Source of the DNA: VRUE01 sp963704545
GTDB lineage: Bacteria; Actinomycetota; Thermoleophilia; Solirubrobacterales; 70-9
Assembly (NCBI GenBank): GCA_963704545.1
Contig: OY969915.1
Location: 1,550,001-1,614,000 of the forward strand
DNA length: 64,000 nucleotides
Direction: 5' to 3'
This document shows positions 53,831 to 63,630 of the stretch, piece after piece. The notes beneath the pieces are model-generated. The model did no database searches. It was not told where the DNA came from and worked only from the letters and a program-made list of their open reading frames with translations. The stretch's first letter is position 1. Every line of letters starts with the position of its first letter. Made by a program: the position numbers and the translations under genes.

Positions 53831-55513
53831 GTGCTGCGCGAGCTGCGGATCGAGAACCTGCTCCTGATCGAGAGAGCGGAACTGCGCCTCGGCAGAGGGC
53901 TTAATGCGATCACCGGGGAGACTGGGGCGGGGAAGACCGTTCTGGCTCATTCGTTGGATCTGTTGATGGGCGGGAAGGCCCGGTCGGGGATCGTGCGGCC
54001 CGGGGCCGAGGAGGCTTGGGTCGAGGGGGTGTTTGACCTGCCGGAGGGGTTGCTGGCAGAGCCTGAGATGGTGGAGCTGGCTGAACGACTACCTGAAGAC
54101 GCCGACGAGGTTGTCCTCGGCCGCAGGGTTTCTGTCGGCGGGCGGACGAGCGCCTTTGTCGGTGGGCGGGCCGCCTCGGCTTCGGACCTGAAGCTGCTCG
54201 GCGGGAGGCTGCTCGCCTTCTACGGCCAGCACGAGCACCGCAAGCTGACGATCTCCTCGGCGCAGATGGAGGTGCTGGACGGGTTCGCCGGTGCCGATCA
54301 CCTGAAGCTGCGCGAGCGCTACCGCGAGGCTCACCGCGAGTGCCTGCGGCTCGAGGCGGAGCTGGCCGAGCTGCGCCAGCGCGACGGCTCGCGGGAGCGC
54401 GATCTCGACCTCTGCCGCTACGAGCTCTCCGAGATCGAGGAGGTCGCGCCCGATCCGGCCGAGAAGGCCGAGCTCGGGACCGAGCGCGAGCGACTGCGCC
54501 ACGCCGAGGGGCTGCGCGAGGCCGCGGCGGGCGCGCACGCGGCGGCGCTCGGCGCCGAGGAGGGCGGTGGAGGCGCGGCGGAGCTCCTCGCCCAGGCTGA
54601 GTCCCTCCTGCAGGGCTCCGGCGGGGTCGACCCGGATCTCGACGCGCTCTCGGCGCGGCTCAGCTCGCTGGCGATCGAGCTGGGCGACGTGGCCGGCGAT
54701 CTGCGCGATTACGTCGAGGGCCTGGAGGCCGACCCGGGTCGCCTGGCCGCGGTCGAGGAGCGCCTCGACGCGCTCGACCGGCTCGAGCGCAAGCACGGCG
54801 GCAGCGTCGAGGCCGTCCTCGCGCACGCCGAGCACTGCCGGGCTGAGATCGCCCGCCTGGAGAGCGCCGAGGAGCGCGGCGCAGAGGCGGAGGCGGCGCT
54901 GGCCGAGGCCGAGGCGAGCCGCGCCACGCTGGCGGGCAAGCTTGGCAAGGCGCGGGCCAGGGCGGCCGCGCCGCTGGAACGCGAGGCGGCGCAGGAGCTG
55001 GAGCGGCTGGCGATGCCCGGCGCGCGGCTGGAGGTCGTGCTGGAGCCCCATCCCGACGGGTTCGGCCCGAACGGAGCCGAGTCGGTCGAGCTGCGCCTCG
55101 CCCCGAATCCCGGCCTGGAGCCGGCGCCCCTGCGCGACGCCGCGTCCGGCGGCGAGCTCTCGCGGGTGATGCTCGCCCTCAGCGGCTTCGGCGGCGCGGG
55201 GGGAGCGGGGACGCTCGTCTTCGACGAGATCGACGCGGGCGTCGGTGGCAAGACGGCCCGCGCGGTCGGCGAGCGGCTGCGGGCCCTCGGCGAGGGCCGC
55301 CAGGTTCTCTGCATCACCCACCTTCCCCAGGTCGCCTCTCAGGCCCAGACGCACTTCACGCTCGAGAAGGACGTCTCCGGCGAGCGCGCCAGCGCCACCG
55401 TGCGGCGGCTGGAGGGGGAAGGCGTCATCGCGGAGATCCGCCGCATGCTCGGCGGCGAGCAGTCCGACGAGGCGGCGACCCAGCACGCCAGGGAGCTGCT
55501 CGCCGCGGCCTGA
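53831..55513 (+). CDS. recN: DNA repair protein RecN
   Basis: 560 residues, an SMC-like ATPase for double-strand-break repair. Walker A AITGETGAGKTVLAHSL, FYGQHEHRKL, a long central coiled coil (about residues 160-370, rich in RLEAELAELRQR-type heptads), the signature LRDAASGGELSRVMLAL, and Walker B TLVFDEIDAGVGGKTA. GTG start following a TACACA hexamer by 6 nt. First gene of the recN-steA-steB group. Confidence 0.95.
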   Translation: MLRELRIENLLLIERAELRLGRGLNAITGETGAGKTVLAHSLDLLMGGKARSGIVRPGAEEAWVEGVFDLPEGLLAEPEMVELAERLPEDADEVVLGRRVSVGGRTSAFVGGRAASASDLKLLGGRLLAFYGQHEHRKLTISSAQMEVLDGFAGADHLKLRERYREAHRECLRLEAELAELRQRDGSRERDLDLCRYELSEIEEVAPDPAEKAELGTERERLRHAEGLREAAAGAHAAALGAEEGGGGAAELLAQAESLLQGSGGVDPDLDALSARLSSLAIELGDVAGDLRDYVEGLEADPGRLAAVEERLDALDRLERKHGGSVEAVLAHAEHCRAEIARLESAEERGAEAEAALAEAEASRATLAGKLGKARARAAAPLEREAAQELERLAMPGARLEVVLEPHPDGFGPNGAESVELRLAPNPGLEPAPLRDAASGGELSRVMLALSGFGGAGGAGTLVFDEIDAGVGGKTARAVGERLRALGEGRQVLCITHLPQVASQAQTHFTLEKDVSGERASATVRRLEGEGVIAEIRRMLGGEQSDEAATQHARELLAAA

Positions 55514-55565
55514 GAACCTGCCTGAAGCGGATTGCGGCGCTTGCCAGAGCGGCTAACCTGCTTCG

Positions 55566-56753
55566 GTGGCAACCGCCAGTCGCCGTCGTCTCCCCACCCT
55601 CTTTTCTCGCCGTAACGGCGGATCCCCGGCCGAGGCGATCGAGGGCCCCGTCCGGCTCGGCCGGCGCACCAAGCACCTGGTCAAGCGCCTGGCTCCCGGC
55701 GACGTCGCGGTTATCGACCACGTCAACGTCGACCGGATCGCGGCCGAGGAGCTGATCGCGACCGGCGTCCGCGTCGTGATCAACGCCGCGCCGTCCTCCA
55801 ACGGCCGCTACCCGAACGCGGGGCCGCTGCTGCTCGCCCGCGCCGGCGTGGTGCTGGTCGACGCCGACGGCGCCGACCCGTTCGAGCTGTTCGGCGAGGG
55901 CGACCGGGTGACGGTCGCCGGTGGCGCGGTGCTGGCGGGCGACCAGGAGGTCCTGCGGGGCCGCGTGCTCGGGGTCGAGGAGCTGGAGATCCAGCTCGAC
56001 GAGCAGCGCGAGCGAGTCGACGAGGCGCTCGCCGAGTTCGCCGAGAACACGGTCGCCCACGTGCGCCAGGAGACCGACCTGCTCACCGGCGCCGTCGAGT
56101 TCCCGCCGACGCGCGCCTCCTTCCGCGACCGCCACGTCCTGATCGTGGTCCGCGGCGAGCACCACCGCCGCGACCTGCAGGCGCTGCGCGCCTACATCCG
56201 CGACGTGCGCCCGCTGGTCGTCGCCGTCGACGGCGGCGCCGAGGCGGTGCTGGAGGCGGGGATGAAGCCGGACGTGATCCTCGGCGACATGGACTCCGCG
56301 GGCGACGAGGCGCTGCGCTGCGGGGCGGAGCTGGTCGTCCACGCCTATCCCGACGGGCGCGCTCCAGGGCGGGAGCGCCTGCTCGACCTCGGCCTCGACC
56401 ACACCGTGCTGCCCGCCGCCGGCACCAGCGAGGACGTCGCAATGCTGATGGCCTTCGAGAAGGGCGCGGCGCTGATCGTCAGCGTCGGCGCCCACTTCAA
56501 CCTGATCGAGTTCCTCGACCGCAAGCGCGGCGGGATGTCCTCGACCTTCCTCACCCGGCTGCGGATCGGCGAGAAGCTGGTCGACGCGAAGGGCGTCAGC
56601 CGCCTCTACAACCCGAGCTCCCCCTTCGGCCCGCTCGTCCTCTTCGTGGCCGCCTTCGCGATCCTGGTCGCGATCGTCGTCATCACCGCGCCCGCCCTCG
56701 GCGACCTCTTCGACCTGGTCTGGCTGAAGGTCAAGATCTGGCTGGGGCTGTAG
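55566..56753 (+). CDS. steA: SteA-like cytokinetic ring protein (TPP-kinase-like fold)
   Basis: 395 residues. The central domain has the thiamin pyrophosphokinase-like fold (VVAVDGGAEAVLEAGMKPDV, ILGDMDSAGDEAL, GTSEDVAMLMAFEKGA) and a C-terminal membrane helix (LVLFVAAFAILVAIVVITAP). The recN-steA-steB order matches Corynebacterium glutamicum and the mycobacterial Rv1697-Rv1698 pair, where SteA and SteB act in septation and daughter-cell separation. GTG start with TAACCT 6 nt upstream. Confidence 0.88.
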   Translation: MATASRRRLPTLFSRRNGGSPAEAIEGPVRLGRRTKHLVKRLAPGDVAVIDHVNVDRIAAEELIATGVRVVINAAPSSNGRYPNAGPLLLARAGVVLVDADGADPFELFGEGDRVTVAGGAVLAGDQEVLRGRVLGVEELEIQLDEQRERVDEALAEFAENTVAHVRQETDLLTGAVEFPPTRASFRDRHVLIVVRGEHHRRDLQALRAYIRDVRPLVVAVDGGAEAVLEAGMKPDVILGDMDSAGDEALRCGAELVVHAYPDGRAPGRERLLDLGLDHTVLPAAGTSEDVAMLMAFEKGAALIVSVGAHFNLIEFLDRKRGGMSSTFLTRLRIGEKLVDAKGVSRLYNPSSPFGPLVLFVAAFAILVAIVVITAPALGDLFDLVWLKVKIWLGL

Positions 56754-56790
56754 CGGCTCGTCGGGGTCGCCATTAGCCTTCTCCGCCTCG

Positions 56791-57666
56791 ATGGGTTACA
56801 GCGCCAAATACCACGCGACCTCGATGATCGCCGTGTTCCTCGCCCTCGCGATCGGGATCCTGATCGGTGCCGAGTTCGGCGGCGACGCGCTGACGAACAC
56901 GCGCAGGGACCTCGAGCGCAGCCTCACCGGCAACCTGCAGGACGCCCGCGACCGGGCCGACGAGCTGAGTGCCGAACTGGCTCGCTCCGACGAGTTCGCC
57001 AACGGCGTCTACCCGGCACTGGTGAGCGGCCGGCTTTCGGGCCGGCGGATCGGGGTTCTCGCCCTCGGCGACCTGCCGGGCGAGACCTCGGCGGCGATCG
57101 AGGACGCGCTGGGGCCGACCGGCGCGCGGCTGGTCGGCGTCGGCGTGGTGCGCGAGCCGGTCGACCTGCGCGGCCTGGCGGGCGATCTCTCGAAGACGCG
57201 CTTCGCCGCCCTGCGCCGCGACCCAGAGGCGCTCACCGCCTTCGGTGTCGGGCTGGGACGGCAGATCGTCCGCGGTGGCACCCTGCCCGAGCTCGTGCGT
57301 GGCCACCTCTTCTCCCGGGCGAGCGGCAACTTCGGCGCGCTCGACGGGGTCGTCGTCGTGCGCGGCGTGCCCGAAGAGATGGGCCAGGTGCAGCGTGCCA
57401 ACGCGAGCAGGCTCGAATCGGCGCTGATCGCCGGCATAGCCGGCACCCGCACGCCCGCTGTCGGCGTTGAGACCTCCGGCGCCGAACCGTCCTCGGTCTC
57501 TTTCTTCAACGGCAACGACCTGACCAGCGTCGACGACGTCGAGCTCGCGGCGGGCCGGGTCGCGACGGTCTTCGCCCTGCTCGGCGCCAAGGGCAGCTTC
57601 GGGGTCAAGGGCTCGGCCGACCGCCTGCTGCCGGACCTGCTGCCGCCGGTGGGGTCCGGCCGGTGA
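56791..57666 (+). CDS. steB: SteB/MctB-family envelope protein
   Basis: 291 residues. N-terminal membrane helix (YHATSMIAVFLALAIGILIGAEF), then a coiled-coil segment (NTRRDLERSLTGNLQDARDR) and a periplasmic domain. This is the SteB/MctB (Rv1698) family, described both as a septation partner of SteA and as a copper-transport envelope protein in mycobacteria. Cysteines expected for copper handling are not seen in this sequence, which favours the septation role. TAGCCT lies 11 nt before the ATG. Confidence 0.8.
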   Translation: MGYSAKYHATSMIAVFLALAIGILIGAEFGGDALTNTRRDLERSLTGNLQDARDRADELSAELARSDEFANGVYPALVSGRLSGRRIGVLALGDLPGETSAAIEDALGPTGARLVGVGVVREPVDLRGLAGDLSKTRFAALRRDPEALTAFGVGLGRQIVRGGTLPELVRGHLFSRASGNFGALDGVVVVRGVPEEMGQVQRANASRLESALIAGIAGTRTPAVGVETSGAEPSSVSFFNGNDLTSVDDVELAAGRVATVFALLGAKGSFGVKGSADRLLPDLLPPVGSGR

Positions 57667-57722
57667 GCGCCCCGGCCGTCACGGTGATCTCCGGTCGTTC
57701 GAATCCGGGACGGTCGGGGCGC
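57667..57722 (+). terminator. Long hairpin after steB
   Basis: 14-bp arms, 57667-57680 (GCGCCCCGGCCGTC) and 57709-57722, with one mismatch; 28-nt loop. No T-tract, so it may be an attenuator or a palindromic repeat. Confidence 0.45.
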
Positions 57723-57739
57723 GAACAAATGGGTGCCGG

Positions 57740-58572
57740 GTGACCTGGGTCGGGCTCCCCGTCGCCATCGCGGTCGCCCTGTTCGTCGTGCCGGCTGGCG
57801 TGCGCGGCCTCTTCGACGCCGGCCTGGTGCGGGAGAACTACCGTGGTGCCTCGCTTGCCTTTCCGTTGGGCGCGGTGCTGGCGACGGCGGCGCTGGTCGC
57901 TTTGGCGCCGCTCGCCTTCCTCGACGACCGCGCCGACATCGACCTGCTCGTCCCGGAACTGCGACGCTGGATGCCCTACCTGCTGGGCATCGCCTTCCTC
58001 GGCTTCCTCGACGACTCACTGGGACGGGGCGAGGCGGCTGGCGCGCCGCGCGGCTGGCGCGGGCACGCTCGGGCGCTGCGCCGCGGCAGCCTCTCGACCG
58101 GTGCCGTGAAGGCACTGGGGGCGCTGGCGCTCGCCGCCTACGTCGTCTCCGGGCGCGGGTTGGAGTCCTGGCGCTACCTCGCCGACGTCGCCCTGTTGAT
58201 CCTCGCCACCAACGCCTTCAACCTGCTCGACCTGCGGCCGGGGCGAGCGGAGAAGGGCCTGACGCTGCTCGGGGCCGGCCTCTGCCTCGGCGCCTGGACC
58301 TTCGCACCGCTGGAGCTGCTGGGGATCTTCGCCGGGCCGGTGGCGGTCGGTGCCTGGTTCACCCTGCGCGAGCGGGCGATGCTGGGGGACACCGGCTCCA
58401 ACCTGCTCGGCGCCGTCGCCGGGGTCTGGTTGCTGACCACGCTGGGCGCCGACGCCCGCCTGGTTGCCCTCGCCGCCGTCGCCGGACTGACCATTTACGG
58501 AGAGTTGCGTTCGATCTCGACGGCGATCGACTCGGTTCCGCCACTGCGATGGCTAGACTCGCTCGGCAGAGC

Positions 58573-58576
<4 letters not shown>
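57740..58576 (+). CDS. MraY/WecA-like membrane glycosyl-1-phosphate transferase
   Basis: 278 residues with about eight to ten membrane helices. Family motifs are visible: LGFLDDSLG (the DD pair), LATNAFNLLDLRPGRAEKG (Asn/Asp loop) and MLGDTGSNLLGAVAG. Such enzymes move a sugar-1-phosphate onto a polyprenyl phosphate for envelope polymers. It is shorter than true MraY (~320-360) and lacks its HHH-type motif, so a teichoic-acid or polysaccharide role is more likely. Its placement between steB and pyrG is conserved in related actinobacteria. GTG start; the 3' end overlaps pyrG by 4 nt. Confidence 0.78.
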
Positions 58577-60240
<1,664 letters not shown>

Positions 60241-60251
60241 CCTTCTCCGTC

Positions 60252-61355
60252 GTGGAGAGGCTTTACGAGACCTTTGTGCGGCTGTGCGAGATTCGCAGCC
60301 CGACGGGGGAGGAGCGCGAGGTGGTGGACACGATCGCCGCCGAGCTGCGCGTGCTGGGGCTCGAGGTGAGCGAGGACGGAGCCGCGGGGCCGGCCGAAGC
60401 GGGCGCCGGCAACATCCTCGCCCGACTGCCGGGGGCGAGCGAGGAGTGGGTGATGTTCTGCGCTCACGTCGACACCGTCCCGCACAAGGGCCAGATCGAG
60501 GTGGTCGAGTCCGAGGGGGTCTTCCGCAGCGCGGGGGAGACAATCCTCGGTGCCGACAACAAGGCGGCGGTGGCGGTCTTCATGGAGCTGGTGGCGCGTC
60601 ACGTCGCCGAGCCGCCGCCGGTCGGGATCGAGCTGGTCCTCACCGTCGCCGAGGAGCAGGGGCTGCGCGGGGCAAAAGCCTTCGACGTCTCCGCCCTGCG
60701 TTCGAAGTTCGGCTTCGTCCTCGACCACGCCAGCGCGATCGGCGAGGTGATCGTCACCTCGCCGGCCCAGCAGCGGGTGCTCGCCGACTTCCACGGGGTG
60801 GAAGCACACGCCGGCATCCGGCCAGAGGACGGCAGCAACGCGATCGCCGCCGCCGCGGCCGCGATCTCGCGGATGGAGTTGGGGCGGCTCGACGAGGAGA
60901 CGACCGCCAACGTCGGCGTGATCTCGGGCGGGACCTCGGGGAACGTCGTCCCCGGGCACTGCGCGATCGTCGCTGAGGCGCGCAGTCTCGACTCCGGCCG
61001 GGCAGCCGAGGTCGCCGGGTCGCTGAGCGACTCCTGTGCCTGGGGAGCCAGCGAGTACGGCTGCGACGCCGACGTGCGGATCGAGGAGCTCTTCCGCGGT
61101 TACCGGATCGCTCCCTCCTCGCCGGCACTGGCCCTGGCCGAGGCGGGCCTGCGGAGCGCCGGGTTCGAACCGGAGCGCACCGCCACCGGCGGCGGCAGCG
61201 ACGCCAATGCGTTGATCGTCGACGGCTTCGACTGTGTCCTGCTCGCCAACGGCACCGAGGCCAACCACACGCCGGACGAGGCCGTAAGCGCACGCAACCT
61301 CGACGCGATGCTCGAGGTCTGCGAGGGCATCGTCGCCGCCGCGGCGGCGAGTTAG
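60252..61355 (+). CDS. M20-family peptidase (PepT-like)
   Basis: 367 residues. Zinc ligands FCAHVDTVPHKG (His, Asp), GADNKAAVAVFMEL (Asp), catalytic Glu-Glu in TVAEEQGLRGAKAFD, and the dimerisation domain with VEAHAGIRPEDGSNAI. The fold matches tripeptidase T-like enzymes. The final metal histidine is in GTEANHTPDE. GTG start with TAGCCT 8 nt upstream, separated from pyrG by 11 nt; the downstream DUF3866 gene follows after 7 nt, so these form one unit. Confidence 0.88.
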   Translation: MERLYETFVRLCEIRSPTGEEREVVDTIAAELRVLGLEVSEDGAAGPAEAGAGNILARLPGASEEWVMFCAHVDTVPHKGQIEVVESEGVFRSAGETILGADNKAAVAVFMELVARHVAEPPPVGIELVLTVAEEQGLRGAKAFDVSALRSKFGFVLDHASAIGEVIVTSPAQQRVLADFHGVEAHAGIRPEDGSNAIAAAAAAISRMELGRLDEETTANVGVISGGTSGNVVPGHCAIVAEARSLDSGRAAEVAGSLSDSCAWGASEYGCDADVRIEELFRGYRIAPSSPALALAEAGLRSAGFEPERTATGGGSDANALIVDGFDCVLLANGTEANHTPDEAVSARNLDAMLEVCEGIVAAAAAS

Positions 61356-61362
61356 TGGCCCG

Positions 61363-62475
61363 GTGAGCGGCCGGCTGAAGCTACGCCGTGGCGTGGTCGT
61401 CAGCGAGGATCCGCTGGGGGTCGAGGTGGACGGCGAGCGCCGGGCGGCCTGGGCCGACACGGCCCTGCTCGGTGAGATGCGCGAGGGCGACGAGGTCGTC
61501 GTCAACGTAGAGGCGTTGGACCTTGGCCTCGGCTCAGGCGGCTTCGACGTCGTCCACGTCAACCTGACCCGCGGCCTGGAGGGGAGCGGCGAAAGCCGCG
61601 AGCACGTGATGAAGCTCAACTACACCTCCCTCCAGCACGCCGTAGACCCAGTCGAGCTTCCGGTGCGCTTTATGCGGGATATGACCGTAAAAGGCGCACC
61701 GGAAGGGGAGAGGGCGACGATGCCGGTGCTGGTCCTGCCGCTGCACGGGCACCTGGCGCCGGCCGCCTGGGCGGCAGCGCAGGCGAAGCCCGGCTTGAAA
61801 GTTGGCTACGTGCAGACGGGGGGAGGTGCTCTGCCGGGGTCTCTAAGCCGCGACGTCGCCGAGTTGCGCGAGCGCGGCCTGCTCTGCGGTCACATCACTG
61901 CCGCACCGGCCTACGGAGGAGAGCACGAGGCGATCTCGGTTGCGGGCGCGCTCGACGCCGCGGCCCAATCCCTCGACTGGGACGCGGCTATCGCGGGCCC
62001 CGGCCCGGGCATCATCGGCTCGGACACGCGCCTCGGCCACGGCGGGATCGCAGCCCTCGACACGGCCCACGCCTCGCTCGCTCTCGGCCTCCCGACCCTG
62101 CTCTCCCCGCGCCTCTCCGGCGCCGACCCCCGCGAGCGCCACCGCCCGGTCAGCCACCACACCCTCACCGTCCTCCAGATGCTCCTGGCTCCTGTAGAGG
62201 TCCCCGTCCCCGCCAGCGACCCGGTCCCGATCGCGATCCTCGCCACCGCCGCAGGCTGGCGCCACCGCCTGCGCGAGGCCTCGGCAGACCTCCCGGGCTA
62301 CACCAGCTCAAATCTCCCAGCCCGGACGATGGGCAGGTCCATCGAGGACGATCCGCTCTTCTTTGCGGCGGCGCTTGCTTCCGGCCGAGCCTTGGCCGAT
62401 GCGACCGCGGGTGGCACGGGGGAGGGGGGTCGAGGACGGACCGTGGCCCGCCCGCAGCGCCCCCCTCCCCCGTGA
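61363..62475 (+). CDS. DUF3866 family protein
   Basis: 370 residues. Recognised as DUF3866 from its opening (KLRRGVVVSEDPLGVEVDG), KLNYTSLQHAVDPVE, VLPLHGHLAPAAWAA, YVQTGGGALPGSLS and PGIIGSDTRLGHGGI; function unknown, widespread in actinobacteria and clostridia. Two oddities: a 49-bp palindromic repeat is embedded in frame (61657-61705, encoding LPVRFMRDMTVKGAPEG), and the C-terminal ~25 residues (GGTGEGGRGRTVARPQRPPP) come from a palindrome that contains the stop codon. GTG start. Confidence 0.82.
   Translation: MSGRLKLRRGVVVSEDPLGVEVDGERRAAWADTALLGEMREGDEVVVNVEALDLGLGSGGFDVVHVNLTRGLEGSGESREHVMKLNYTSLQHAVDPVELPVRFMRDMTVKGAPEGERATMPVLVLPLHGHLAPAAWAAAQAKPGLKVGYVQTGGGALPGSLSRDVAELRERGLLCGHITAAPAYGGEHEAISVAGALDAAAQSLDWDAAIAGPGPGIIGSDTRLGHGGIAALDTAHASLALGLPTLLSPRLSGADPRERHRPVSHHTLTVLQMLLAPVEVPVPASDPVPIAILATAAGWRHRLREASADLPGYTSSNLPARTMGRSIEDDPLFFAAALASGRALADATAGGTGEGGRGRTVARPQRPPPP
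61657..61705. repeat. 49-bp palindromic repeat element, copy within a CDS
   Basis: Same 12-bp arms (CTTCCGGTGCGC and complement) and same length as the element at 45002-45050, in opposite orientation. The core has diverged (about 39 of 49 identical). It lies in frame in the DUF3866 gene. Confidence 0.85.
62415..62474 (+). terminator. Strong palindrome spanning the DUF3866 stop codon
   Basis: Perfect 15-bp arms (62415-62429, CACGGGGGAGGGGGG, with 62460-62474) and a 30-nt loop. The TGA (62473-62475) is in the right arm. Likely a structure-dependent terminator or another palindromic insertion that became coding. Confidence 0.6.
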
Positions 62476-62548
62476 CAGGACCCGCGGCCGAAACGCACAG
62501 TCCCTTGCCAACCAAGGATTGCCGTGCTCCAGGAGGAACCCTGCCGCC

Positions 62549-63493
62549 ATGGCAGTCGCCACCCCATCGCCCCCGCGCACCGAGTCTCGCTTCGAGAGCC
62601 TCGTCCTTGACTTCCTCTCCTACCTGGAGCTGGAGCGCGGCCTCTCGCGAAACACGCTGGACGCCTACCGCACCGACCTGCACCAGTACGGCGAGTTCCT
62701 CGCCGCCCGCGACATCGATGCCCTCGCCGCGGGGCCAGCCGACATCAGTGAGTTCCTCGCCGGGCTGGCGACAGGGGACGGGCGTCCCGCCTGCTCCTCG
62801 GCGACCGTCCACCGCAAGGCCGCCTGCCTGCGTTCCTTCTACAAGCAACTGCGCCGCGACGAGCTGATCGGCGACGACCCGACCGCGGCGCTGAGCGCCC
62901 CGCGACGGGCGAAGAAGCTGCCCCAGGTCCTCAACTACGCCGAGGTCCAGAAGCTGCTCGCAGCTCCGGAGGGGAATGCGCCCGCCGCGCTGCGCGACCG
63001 GGCGCTGCTGGAGGTGATGTACGCCTGCGGGCTGCGCGCCTCGGAGACGATCGGGCTGGAGCTCGCCGACGTCGACCTGCACGAGGGTTTCCTGCGCGCG
63101 CGCGGCAAGGGCAGCAAGGAACGCCTGGTGCCGCTCGGCCGCAAGGCGATCGCGGCGATCTCCGCCTACCTGCGCGGCGGGCGGTCGAAGCTGATCGGCG
63201 AACGCCACGAGTCGAAGCTCTTCGTCAACTTCAGGGGCGGTCCGCTCAGCCGCCAAGGCCTTTACAAGATCGTCCAGCGCAACGCCCGCGCCGCCGGCCT
63301 GGCGGGTCAGATGAGCCCGCACACGCTGCGCCACAGCTTTGCCACCCACCTGCTGGCGGGCGGCTGCGACCTGCGCGCCGTCCAGGAGATGCTCGGCCAC
63401 GCCGACATCGCAACGACCCAGATGTACACCCACCTCTCCGGCGAGCATCTCAAGGACGCCTACTTCAAGGCCCACCCCCGCGCCACCACCTAA
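62549..63493 (+). CDS. xerD: Tyrosine recombinase XerD
   Basis: 314 residues. N-terminal core-binding domain (FLSYLELERGLSRNTLDAYR) and a catalytic domain with Arg in CGLRASETIGL, Lys in GKGSKERLVPLG, HTLRHSFATHLL (His-x-x-Arg), LGHADIATTQMYTH (His and nucleophilic Tyr). Resolves chromosome dimers at dif with XerC. Located near pyrG as in other actinobacteria, so it is a housekeeping recombinase rather than an element integrase. The Shine-Dalgarno AGGAGGA lies 11 nt before the ATG at 62549. Confidence 0.93.
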   Translation: MAVATPSPPRTESRFESLVLDFLSYLELERGLSRNTLDAYRTDLHQYGEFLAARDIDALAAGPADISEFLAGLATGDGRPACSSATVHRKAACLRSFYKQLRRDELIGDDPTAALSAPRRAKKLPQVLNYAEVQKLLAAPEGNAPAALRDRALLEVMYACGLRASETIGLELADVDLHEGFLRARGKGSKERLVPLGRKAIAAISAYLRGGRSKLIGERHESKLFVNFRGGPLSRQGLYKIVQRNARAAGLAGQMSPHTLRHSFATHLLAGGCDLRAVQEMLGHADIATTQMYTHLSGEHLKDAYFKAHPRATT

Positions 63494-63495
63494 CC

Positions 63496-63614
63496 ATGCG
63501 GTCGCACTTTCCGCCGTATAGCGGAGAGATTTGCGACCGCGATGCGTCATTTTTGGTCGGCTACTTGTTGCGGTCGCAGTTTCAATCGCGTAGCGGCGGA
63601 AAGTGCGACTGCAT
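63496..63614. repeat. Nested palindromic element between xerD and fpg
   Basis: Outer arms of 16 bp (GTCGCACTTTCCGCCG, 63501-63516, and 63594-63609), extended by ATGC/GCAT across one wobble. Inner arms TGCGACCGC (63532-63540) and GCGGTCGCA (63570-63578). It resembles the 3239-3377 element in architecture but not in sequence. Confidence 0.75.
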
Positions 63615-63630
63615 GAGGTAGAACTGGCGG

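Noticed and set aside
62549..63493. Integrase of an integrated element
   Set aside because: It is a full-length XerD-type protein next to pyrG/DUF3866, in housekeeping context, with no element genes or attachment repeats around it.
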